In this document: piece after piece, positions 24,401 through 33,067 of the stretch
How the letters are laid out: every line of letters starts with the position of its first letter
Numbering within the stretch: the stretch's first letter is position 1
Assembly (NCBI GenBank): GCA_022592435.1
Contig: JABYQS010000267.1
Location: forward strand, 1 to 39,352
Source of the DNA: Cerioporus squamosus
Lineage: Eukaryota; Basidiomycota; Agaricomycetes; Polyporales; Polyporaceae
Direction: 5' to 3'
DNA length: 39,352 nt
Made by a program: the position numbers and the translations under genes
Notes under the pieces: model-generated
Database searches by the model: none
What the model was told of the DNA's origin: nothing
Seen by the model: the letters and a program-made list of their open reading frames with translations, nothing else

Positions 24401-26330
24401 GGTGCGCCATTTGCCGGAGCATAAGGAGTAGGGATTTTGGCCGGTGGCAGCGGGTTGGTCGATGGAGGTCTCCCCGTAGGAGGCTGGGACGGAACAGGAT
24501 AGTTAACGTTGTACTGGGTTTGCGGGAGTCTCGAATGCGCTGTCGAGGACAGATGTGGATGGAGGGCATTCGCCTGAGGTACTAAGGCTGCATTCCTGTC
24601 GGACACAGGCACGGACGGTACTTGTGCTGGTGACACCTGCGTTTGCGTGCTGGCTGCAGGCGTGGTCATCGATGGCGGTTGTGGCTGAGCTGGCTGACTT
24701 CGAATCTGGGGCTCGGGTGCCGGTGCAGACGTAGAGGACGGCAGTGGCGGGGCAGGGGGGTGGTCCGTCTGCATCCGGAGTCTGGCGTACACTCTTCCAA
24801 ACATTTCCCTCACCTCGGCTACAGGAACATCCTAGAGCAACATCAGTAGCCTGGACGGTCACAGTTCGCAAAAGTGGTCACCTTCAGCCTCTGCGTAAGC
24901 GTGTCCACAACCTGCCGTGCCTTTTCGGTGAGTCTCCCATGGACTTCCCATTCCGCCGCGGTCATCGTTTGCCCGGTTTGCTGTCTCTTGATCATGGCGT
25001 ATGTTGAGAGCATCAACTCCTGGACAGCATTTGGCGGCACATTCTGCAGGAACAGGATTTAACAATCCGTGCACCTCCGAACAGTGTGTGGCACGTACCC
25101 TGAAGACCTGATATAGCACTTCCTCATTCACGAACGGAGCAGCTTTGGGCGTAGCTGACGAACTGGGGCCTTGCTGTGCGGCGTTTGATGATGACTGTGT
25201 CGACATGGGTGGTTGCGCATGCGACGACGTAGCATGATTTCGGTCAGACTGATGCGTAGCTGAAGGCGTACGCATGCGCATGGATAAGTGAATCCTCAAT
25301 TGAATTCGAGTAACTCACAAGATGACGCAGACGGACCCGGTGCCGACTGGGTGGCAGGAGTACCATTGGCACGAGGGGCGTTGGACACTGACGGTGTCGT
25401 ACGCGACGTGGATGGTTGTGCATAGGACGAGGTGCCTGGTTTTTGCCCCGAAGTGCTCGCCGTAGGCTGCGGTACCGAGTAGTGGTTTGTGTTCGCCCTC
25501 TGTTGAATAGGATATGACGTTGGGTAGCCGTGCGTTTGCCCATTAGCGGACCTGGGAGTGTGAATATGCGTTTGCTGCTGAGATGTTCCCGGTGTTGTCG
25601 CCGAAGCTGCGGGTGCGGGGGCACGATAGTGCGATGTAGATGAACCGGCGGTCGCGTACGAGGTACTACTATGTGACGTCTGCGTCGAGTATGCTGCGTG
25701 CTGAGGATAGTGAGCGTACGTTTGCGACGGGCCTCCCCGCCCTCCCTGAGAAGCATGCTGTAGCTGTCCGCAAGGTCAAACAGGGATTCCTAGGATGGGT
25801 TGATGCCTACTCACCTGTGGCGAGTTCTGCGAGGAACTCGTAACCTCCACAATCCTTGCGCTGGTTGGAAGTTCGTTGTAGCTAGACGTGGGCGGTGCCG
25901 CAAGATACTGAGCAGCGATGGTTGACGGGCCCGCCACGGGAGGCGCATAAGGGCTGGACGATATCAACATCCTCACCATCCTGACGCGCACGTGGAGCGA
26001 CGTACTTCTGTGTGGTCGTTTCGCTGTTGAGTTGGGCGAGCCTCTGTCTGAGCATACTTGTCAGTCAACCAGACTCACGCGAGGCGGCGGGATTCGGACG
26101 TACTGGGCCAGCCTGCCCTGCTCTGCTATGGCCTCCAACTGCTGCCTCTCCTGCTCTCTCCTATGAGATTCGTACGCCTGAATATTGCTCTGCTCCATTG
26201 CCGCGAGCATCTCCTTCATAGCCTGGATTTGGGCCATATTGCTGTGATACTGCTCGGGCGTGATACCCTGGTAGGGCACCAGCTCGCTAAAGTTGTATGG
26301 ATTGAGGTTCGGAGGATTGCCATTGTTCAT
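21444..26330 (-). CDS. Large C2H2 zinc-finger protein, three fingers
   Basis: Probable nuclear DNA- or chromatin-binding protein; no named orthologue recognised. The start MNNGNPPNLN leads into a helical, Gln-rich exon (MAQIQAMKEMLAAMEQS), then Q/S/T-rich low-complexity exons (about 25322-25757), a short structured block (NVPPNAVQELMLSTYAMIKR, then TLTQRLK-DVPVAEVREMFG) and a 600-residue disordered region with acidic and basic patches. Near the C-terminus come three fingers, each with C-x4-C: CQWAGC...KHLALH, CRWYGC...KHLNKH and CAYEGC...H...H, spread over separate exons around 22440-22870. The final part is well-formed protein sequence (LALIKRWIDG, DGYDASRKHHLHC, then an acidic tail ending RPEER) but switches frame at GGG 22018-22020 and the six-G run 21870-21875, possibly also at the six-T run 22088-22093 (plus-strand coordinates). 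In the literal sequence it would stop at 22003. The first intron is only about 35 nt in my model. Confidence 0.75.
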
Positions 26331-26482
26331 ATTTAGTAGGAGATAAACCAATGGTCACAGACAGCACGCGGAGATAGAACCCTGAGTCGCGGAGGAGGAG
26401 GACGAGAGGGGAGGAGGCAAGTCCTGGCGCGACCGTGTACTTTGGTTCACAAAGTTGGAGAGCGCCCGAGGCTCTGGTGAAG

Positions 26483-26654
26483 TGTAACGGGCGGGTCACG
26501 AAGTGACCGCGTTACAGGTTTCCGAGACACCAAGACCGGCTTAGTCACCCGTGAGGTTGAGGAAAGTGTAATAACAAAGGATAAATGGGACGGATAGTCC
26601 AACGGTTGCGCGTGGTGCAATTCCCGCGCGTTCCATTTTCCCCTGGTTGTTACA
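26483..26654 (+). repeat. Left LTR
   Basis: 172 bp, identical to the right LTR. Near its start is a nested hairpin whose core is GGTCAC-GAA-GTGACC enclosed by GTAACG/CGTTAC. Near its end AAATGGGACG can pair with CGTTCCATTT over ten positions with one G-T pair. Confidence 0.9.
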
Positions 26655-26754
26655 TTTGGTGGAACGTCAGTGAATGCGTTCGATCCCCGCGCTTGCCGAA
26701 GGAAAAGGCATTTGCGATGAAGCCCACGGCCCGGAGCTTCACCGGGAGGGCGGA

Positions 26755-26926
26755 TGTAACGGGCGGGTCACGAAGTGACCGCGTTACAGGTTTCCGAGAC
26801 ACCAAGACCGGCTTAGTCACCCGTGAGGTTGAGGAAAGTGTAATAACAAAGGATAAATGGGACGGATAGTCCAACGGTTGCGCGTGGTGCAATTCCCGCG
26901 CGTTCCATTTTCCCCTGGTTGTTACA
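26755..26926 (+). repeat. Right LTR
   Basis: 172 bp, identical base for base with the left LTR, followed directly by the target duplication TGAAG. Identity of the two LTRs indicates a recent insertion or recent gene conversion. Confidence 0.9.
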
Positions 26927-27039
26927 TGAAGCTGCTTACTAAGCCAGACGCGTCGCGCTCAGGCGCCCTGGAGGTCACGCTTGCGAGCGTGTAGGCTCGC
27001 GTCTCGGTCCTCCCTCAGCCTGCAACTCTCGACTGCGAC

Positions 27040-28492
27040 ATGCTACCGGCTGCGGACGCCATGCTGAGCACAGTCCGAAGTTATACGCTTTATCGTGCAT
27101 ATTTTGCACAACGACGCGGCCTAGCGTCCGTGTCCTCGTCGTCTCCGATCAACCCCAACTCCGTCGGCCCTTTCCAAGTCTTCGACCGCAATGTCAAACG
27201 AATGCAGAAGGACCGCGCTGCTGCGCGCGATGGAGGAGAGCGTAGCCGTACCGTGGACTATGTGCGGAACGAGATAGCAGACGCGCTTGCGGAACGTATG
27301 CAGGTGCGAGTGTCCGGTATGCGTTGTTTCCGAGGTATTGATGCGGTACGTGCAGGACATCAAGCGCAAGTTCAGCAGCGTGTTGGACTTGGGTTCTGGC
27401 CCCGGCCACTTTTCGAAGCTGTTGGACCCTGAAGTGACACAGAAGGTGGTCATGCTGGACTCGAGTGGTGCGTTCATCTCCGCCCCACAGCGTGTACCTT
27501 GACATGGACGCGGACGAAACCTACAGAGAAGCTTCTGAATAGAGACCCTGACGACGAGTTCGAGGGTAGGTCCCCGTCTGTACTGCTGAAGCTTTCGTGA
27601 CACCTGTTTCACCCAGTTCCGGTGGAGAGAATACACGCAGACGAGGAGAATCTGTTACAGATAATACCTCGTAACTCACAAGAAGCTATTGTTTCATGTC
27701 TGAGCCTTCATTGGGTGAACGACCTACCAGGTGGGTACGCAACTCTTGGTTCCGTGTTCCAGTCATGACGTTGTGGTTCAGGCGTTCTCGTGCAAATCAA
27801 AGAGGCTCTCAAACCCGATGGTGTCTTCCTCGGCGCCCTATTCGGCGGAGATACGCTCTTTGAACTGAGGACATCCCTGCAACTGGCAGAGGTCGAGCGT
27901 GAAGGCGGCATCTCGCCGCATGTATCTCCCATGACTGGTAAGCCCCTCTGCGCTGGAGCCAAAGCACCATGCTAAGGGAGGACTGGTAGACTCAAGAGAC
28001 ATGTCCAACCTCCTGGGTCGCGCCGGCTTCACATTACTCACCGTTGATGTCGATGAGGTCAAGGTCGCCTATCCATCCATGTGGGAGCTGCTTGAGGATC
28101 TGCAAGACATGGGCGAGAGTAATGCAGTCGTTGGACGGTAGGAGCACACTCTTGGATAATAACCCCGTACTCAACCGATCTCGCAGACGACACTTCATCC
28201 ACCGAGACACCCTCGCAGCTGCCTCTGCAATTTACAAGGGTACCAGACACTTCCTCTCACCACGAATGAACAACCGTTGACCCGCATATATTGTATAGAG
28301 CTGCATGGTCATGAAGACGGTTCCGTTCCAGCGACATTCCAGGTCATATACGTGGTACGTTCTGGTTCGTTGTTGTGGATATCGTCGTTCACTTCGTTCG
28401 TGCAGATTGGCTGGAAGCCCGCACCAAACCAGCCAAAACCGTTGGAAAGGGGCTCCGGCGAGACGAGCCTGAAGGACGTTCTGGAGCATTGA
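27040..28492 (+). CDS. NDUFAF5: NDUFAF5-like mitochondrial methyltransferase-fold protein
   Basis: Family members act in the mitochondrial matrix in early assembly of respiratory complex I; the human protein hydroxylates an arginine of NDUFS7. The N-terminus is Arg/Ser-rich without acidic residues ([20 protein letters not shown]), as expected for a mitochondrial presequence. Then come [14 protein letters not shown], the SAM-binding loop [15 protein letters not shown], the motif [13 protein letters not shown], and [18 protein letters not shown], all hallmark NDUFAF5 blocks. It ends in [13 protein letters not shown]...LKDVLEH. Eight introns of about 50-60 nt restore frame at every junction; the first (27304-27355) joins AERMQ to DIKRKFSS. 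Two ATGs, 27040 and 27061, could start the presequence; the first is listed. Its stop lies 21 bases from the TRM10 stop on the other strand. Confidence 0.9.
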
Positions 28493-28513
28493 TACAGCAA
28501 CTCAGATCATGGG

Positions 28514-29857
28514 CTATGATTCCTGCAACGTGTCCTCCTCGAGCTCCGCTAGATCAAGCACCCGGGTGTTTCCCTCATCGTTGTCCTGGCCATCTCCCTC
28601 GGCCTCCTCGGCCTCGCCTTCACCGGCCTCGTCAGCGCTCTCTCCGCCTTTCGAACTGGTGGCTCCACCACCTCTCCGTCTACCCTCCGTGTTGAACTTG
28701 CGCTTGGGCATAACAGCATACAGTGCTTGTTCCCAATTGCGCGTCTCCACCCACTTCAAGAGAATCTCGAACGTTTGGTTTACCGTGAGGACCTTGCGGG
28801 TGCGCATTTCGGCTAGGTACGTCCCAATGGGTAACCGTGCGGAGCGGATGTTGTGTTCTTGGGACTTGTTCAGACAGAGATTCTATGTCGTCCGTCAGTA
28901 CACGTCTGGAGGGAAAAGGAGTGCATTGCTGCTACCGATGGAAGCAGAATTTCACGCATATATACACATAGGAGGAGCAAGAAGTCGCTGAACTCACCTT
29001 GTATCGGTTGTGGTCGACGATCCCACCGATAATGTACGTCTCGCCTTCTTTCAACTCTGTCAACTCTTCCTCCGAGTCGGCGGTCAGGTATACCACCGTC
29101 TCCCTGGCTGCTCTACTCGGTTCACGTTTCCGCGGTTGTCTCTTGCGTTCCGCGCCTTCCTCCGCTTGTACATTGTCCGCTTGCTCTCCCTCCCCAGCCG
29201 CAGTTGCTACCTGCTCTTGCGATGGTCCGTCCTCCTTCTTGTCTTCCCATAACCTAGGGTAGTCTTCCTCCCACCATTCCGCGTTAACCCACCGCTTGTA
29301 TGCCGCGTTGTTCATCGCGTCCATGCGCGCCATAGTCCTTCCGTTCAGCGACGTGAACAGCAGCGAGGAGAATGGATAGACAGCTTTCCGGTTCGCGCTG
29401 TACGTATACGCCAACTGCGACGTCAGAGACTTGACCTCCTGCCGTCCGCCGCCCATATCGCCATAAGAAAACTGTGCAAACGAACCAAGCAACTCTCCCC
29501 ACTCACGTTCTCCGTCATCTTGTCGTCGAACCCAAGGTCAATCACGATCCGCGCGTTGAACGGGGTGCGCGGGCCCTGCTCCGTCTTCTGCCTCTTCCTG
29601 TCCCGCGCGGCCTCCTCCTCGTCCAGCTCTCCAGCGGCCCGCTTCTCGGCGAGAGCGCGTTTCTTCTCCTTCTTCCGCTCTTTCTCGGCTGCTCGCCGCT
29701 CCTTCTTGCGCTCGGCGATGTATGCCGCCTTCGCGAGCTTTTTCTGCGCCTTCTTCGACAGAGGCTGGCCGTCGGCCGCCGCGGGACTGTCCCCACCGGG
29801 AGCGGGAGACACAGCGGGCGCTGGGGTAGCAGCAGGCGTCGACGCGTCGTCAGACAT
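28514..29857 (-). CDS. TRM10: tRNA (guanine-9-N1)-methyltransferase Trm10
   Basis: SPOUT-fold enzyme that methylates G9 of tRNAs using S-adenosylmethionine. The N-terminal tail is Ala/Pro-rich, followed by a Lys/Arg-rich helix (KKAQKKLAKAAYIAERKKER) that is usual in this family for tRNA binding. The catalytic domain shows RIVIDLGFDDKM, EVKSLTSQLAYTYSANRKA, VYLTADSEEELTEL, YIIGGIVDHNRYK-NLCLNKS, ARLPIG and VLTVNQTFEILLKWVE, in family order. An insertion of about 50 charged residues (near 29110-29250) separates two core blocks. The end is acidic and disordered. Two introns are clear, after KMTEN and after HNRYK; the second ends GACATAG. The start is the ATG before SDDASTPAATP; upstream in-frame codons exist but look like promoter sequence. 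Head-to-head with APT1. Confidence 0.92.
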
Positions 29858-30134
29858 GGTGCGGAGGGTGAAGCAGGGGATTCGAGGAACTGAGACGAGT
29901 CGGCCGCTGGTCAAGCTAGCCAGCTTCAAGCTAGAGTGCAAGGCTTGGTTCAAGAGCGTTCTCGAGAACAGCATGCATGGGCTTTCTGCGGGCCGCTGCA
30001 CGGATCGATCAAGGGCGCTTAGGACTTGGTACTTAGGTATGCTTCGAACCGTCGTGGTTGCCCTCCTTGTTATCCTCCTCGCTGCATTAGTCTCTTTCAG
30101 ATCACAGAACCAAGTCTTGCAAGCCAACTTAACC
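29858..30134. promoter_or_regulatory. Bidirectional promoter, TRM10 / APT1
   Basis: 277 bases separate the two start codons, so both promoters and leaders share this space. No clear TATA element is visible. Open frames here continue from TRM10 upstream but have no family counterpart. Confidence 0.6.
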
Positions 30135-31421
30135 ATGGCTGCTGTGCTGAAGTTCCTGACCGTCGCCCCGCGCGCAAAGCACACCGCGACCGTCATATTC
30201 ATTCACGTACGTGTGGCTGACTTGGCCCGGGCTATGATGTAGCTAGCATGTATACTGAACGTTTCGTAGGGTCTGGGTGATACCGGCGCTGGCTGGCAGC
30301 CAGTGGCAGAGATGTTTGCTCGCGACAGCAACCTCCAGCACGTCAAGTGGATCTTGCCTCACGCGTAAGTACAGGATGGTCGAGGGGGAAGCCGTACTAT
30401 CCCCCGACCATGCCGTTCGAAGTGTACATTGATTCCAACTCTATCCCCCACGGGAGCTCCTTGCTCCGGGACTCGTAGTCTCAGAAGAGGAAGGCCGGAG
30501 GCCGCGCTCACTGTTGGCGACGATGAGCGCGATGTCCGAAGCGACATGCTCGCGGGTCTCTGCTGGCACCTACTGGTTTGACCGTTGTAAGGTCTGGAGA
30601 CGAAGTCTGTACTCCGTGGTACCATGAGCTACCCTGTGAGATTGGTAGATTATCTCTCTGGGGATAGTGTTGGAAATGTACCACTGTGAACGGTATACCC
30701 GACACCTCCGCTACATGCACACTTACCGGCTCATTCCAGACCAATCGCGCCCGTCACCGCGAACAATGGATTCCGTATGCCAGCATGGTATGGGGACACC
30801 AGCATGCACTTTGTGCGACCGCGATTGACTGCATAGACACTCATCGCACAGGTTCGACGTCTTCGAGTTCGGGAATATCAACGCCCGCGAGGACGAGGAG
30901 GGCATCTTGAAGACCGCGCACTCCCTCAACCAGCTCATCACCGCCGAGGTCGACGCAGGCATACCCGCGAACCGCATCGTCCTCGGGGGCTTCTCGCAGG
31001 GCGCCGCGATGTCGCTCGTGACCGGCCTCACGACAGAGCGACGCCTCGCCGGTCTCGGGGTCCTCAGCGGCTGGCTCCCCATTCGTAACAAGGTCAAGGC
31101 GGTGAGTGTCTGCCGTCAGAGCGCGTACGTGAAGCTGACAGGATGTCCTGGTTCGTCTGTCAAGATGGTGTCCGACCATGCGAAAAAGCTGCCCATTTTC
31201 TGGGGCACGGCAAGGCGGACCCTATCGTGCGCTTCGACAGGGCGACGCTGTCCCTGGAGTTCTTGAAGAAGGAACTGGGCATCAGCACCGTCGAGCCGGA
31301 GAACGTCCTGAACGGGGGCATCGAGTTCCACGCGTACGAGGACCTCCCGCACTCCGCTGATCCGGAGGAGCTGGAGGAGCTGAAGACCTTCCTCAAGAAG
31401 GTCTTGCCTACCCAGGAGTGA
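30135..31421 (+). CDS. APT1: Acyl-protein thioesterase 1 / lysophospholipase
   Basis: Cytosolic alpha/beta hydrolase that removes palmitate from S-acylated proteins. Exons 30135-30206, 30270-30364, 30740-30787, 30852-31101 and 31165-31421 give FIHGLGDTGAGW, HVKWILPHAPIAPVT, NGFRMPAWFDV and the nucleophile elbow GGFSQGAAMS, then WGHGKADPIV with the acid residue and DLPHSAD with the catalytic His. The exon sum is 722 nt, one short of a whole number of codons. The break is exactly locatable: LPIFW is in one frame and GHGKADP in the next, inside the GGGG run at 31202-31205. Conserved motifs touch on both sides, so one base is missing there rather than an intron. Read literally, the protein would lose its catalytic Asp and His. 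The second intron is 375 nt, far longer than the others. Confidence 0.92.
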
Positions 31422-31683
31422 CTGCGTAGCGTCCGCTCGTTCAGGAAGCTGCGTGGCTTGTTCACGACAAAGGCGGGGTGAATGTAAGCATCGTGTAAGC
31501 TGTATCACAGGTGTCTATTCAGACGATGGTTGTGCCTCCTCGAGCGATCTCGCACTCCGCACTTCGCGAAGGACCGACGGCCCGCACACAACAAGCCCTG
31601 GGACAGACAAGCTTCTATGCACGCATATGTACACGCGCGGGTATCACCATACAATCCCGACTGGAGACCGGAAATGCAGGAAG

Positions 31684-32833
31684 CTACCTCTTCGCGCGCG
31701 TCGAACGTCGTGGCTTGCTCTCTGCAACGTCCGCCTCCTCAGCTTTCCGCTTGCTGCGACTAGTCCCGGTCGACTTCGCTGCGACTGCATCTCCGTCCTG
31801 CCCTCCGTGAGATTGCCCCTCTGCCTCGCCCTCCTCCGCTGCCTTCTTGCGACCGCGAGCGCTGGACTTGGCACTCGCTTGGTCTTCTGTTTGCTGGGCC
31901 CGCCCTCGTCCCAACCACCACGCTCTGCCAGTTGCTCTATGATTTTCCACGTCTCCCCCTCGACCCTCTGCACGCTGAGTCTGCCCCGGCTGACGAGCGC
32001 CATACCTGCTCAGGTCAATACGATGTGCCGTGTCCGACGCCTATAGACCGGCGTACCTTTGATCGCCTTCGCACCGTCCTCGCCGATGTAGGACACTTCT
32101 TCTGGGACGTCTGGTGAAGAGGCGATGGTCCGGAGCAACGACAGAGGGACGAAGTGTTGTGCGCGCGAGCCAAAGGTCACGTCAACCATGTACCACTTCG
32201 GATTCTCCTTGTCCGTCTTCTGTGGATGACCTCGTCACGGCGAACGCATGAGGGAGAGTCTGCTTGCTTACAGCATCGTAGTAAGGGTGCGCTGGATCCC
32301 ATGCAGTGTCTCTTGTCCTGTCTCCTCAGTCACGCTCAGCTTGACAGCACGGGATGCTCACAATCTGGGTAGGCTTCTTTAGACACCTGGATGTATGTGC
32401 TAAGATCATGCCGCGCCGGTCTATGGAGCAGAAACATACCTCTGCGAACGCCGCCATCCCTTTGGCACGTTGAGGAACGTCAAACTGAGCAGCGGGGCTG
32501 ATATATGCGCACCTGGGTTCTTGCAATTAGAGTGGTAGAACAGTACCTGCGATGTGAACGATCGACTCGGCAATGCTCTTCACAAAACAGATATCGCGGC
32601 ATGCTCACTTTGTCGCCGACCTGCATCTCTTTCATCAAGTTCCTGGCCTCAGCATTGCGCACTCCCTCCCAAGGCGTCGTCTGGACGGCCTCGAAGTCGT
32701 CCACGCTGAACTACCGCGTTGCGTTCGAGAGACGCGCGCATACAGCCACGTCCAGAGGGCGCACCTTCACGTCCTTGCCTTTCACGACGCGCGAGTCGGG
32801 CTCAGCCTTCATAAGCCAGTGTTTCTGGGGCAT
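31684..32833 (-). CDS. THYN1: THYN1-like EVE-domain protein
   Basis: EVE (PUA-like) proteins of the thymocyte nuclear protein 1 family are thought to read modified bases in nucleic acid. The fold is covered from the start: HWLMKAEPDSRV, FSVDDFEAVQTTPWEGVRN-AEARN, VLFYHSNCKNPG, VSKEAYPD, YYDAKTDKENPKWYMVDV, FVPLSLLRT and KGMALVSRGRLSVQ, matching THYN1 throughout. About seven exons; some acceptors in my model are unusual (AAG near 32465, GAG near 32310), so those borders are tentative. After the domain, a basic tail (KRKAEEADVAESKPRRSTRA) looks like a nuclear localisation signal, but it lies one frame away: a base seems to be missing in GGGCCC at 31896-31901. Without that base the protein would run on to 31644. 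Start ATG 32833 precedes the first conserved residues by three codons. Confidence 0.88.
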
Positions 32834-33067
32834 TGTGTGTGCTGGGGGAAGACAAACGCAGCGGAGGACGACGAAGACGCGTTGCGGACGGTAGGCGCGG
32901 AGCAGCGCGGGTGACGGAGTGGCGGAGCGTGCAGCAAACAGCGGACAACACGCCTTGCTCGCTCTCATCAACGACCACCTGGGCCCGTTCCTCGTCGTCG
33001 CCGCGCCCGCTCTCCGTCCGCTCTTTGTCTCCTCCTGTTTTCTCTCTGCGCATCGCCGTCGTCGGCA
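32834..33067. promoter_or_regulatory. Bidirectional promoter, THYN1 / PSY2
   Basis: 234 bases between the two start codons, serving both genes. CT-rich on the PSY2 side (ctctccgtccgctctttgtc). No discrete element was identified. Confidence 0.6.

Larger units (their letters stand above)
26483..26926 (+). mobile_element. Complete miniature LTR retroelement (TRIM type)
   Basis: Two identical 172-bp direct repeats flank 100 bp of internal DNA. Each repeat starts TGTAAC and ends GTTACA, the TG...CA ends of LTRs. The whole is bordered by the 5-bp direct repeat TGAAG (26478-26482 and 26927-26931), a normal LTR target duplication. Two bases after the left LTR lies TGGTGGAACGTC (26657), whose complement ends ...CCA as a tRNA 3' end would, so it is a fitting primer-binding site. 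Just before the right LTR is the purine-rich GGGAGGGCGGA (26744-26754), a fitting polypurine tract. No gag or pol frame exists, so it would need proteins from another element. Orientation is plus from the PBS-to-PPT order. Confidence 0.9.
26331..27039. promoter_or_regulatory. Divergent promoter region invaded by a TRIM element
   Basis: The 709 bases between the start codons of the zinc-finger gene (-) and the NDUFAF5-like gene (+). A 444-bp miniature LTR element occupies the middle, leaving about 150 bases on the zinc-finger side and 113 on the other. Without the insertion and one target duplication, the original spacing was about 260 bases, like the other divergent promoters in this window. 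Confidence 0.65.

Noticed and set aside
26657..26690. tRNA gene or tRNA-derived SINE in the TRIM interior
   Set aside because: GCGTTCGATCCCC resembles a B box, but the flanking bases do not form a T stem and no A box or cloverleaf could be drawn.
26483..26926. CRISPR array or simple tandem duplication
   Set aside because: Only two repeats, each 172 bp, with TG...CA ends, primer-binding site, purine tract and 5-bp target duplication; an LTR element explains all of it.
31165..31421. Intron explaining the APT1 frame change
   Set aside because: The conserved residues IFW and GHGKADP are directly adjacent with no room for a GT...AG intron.
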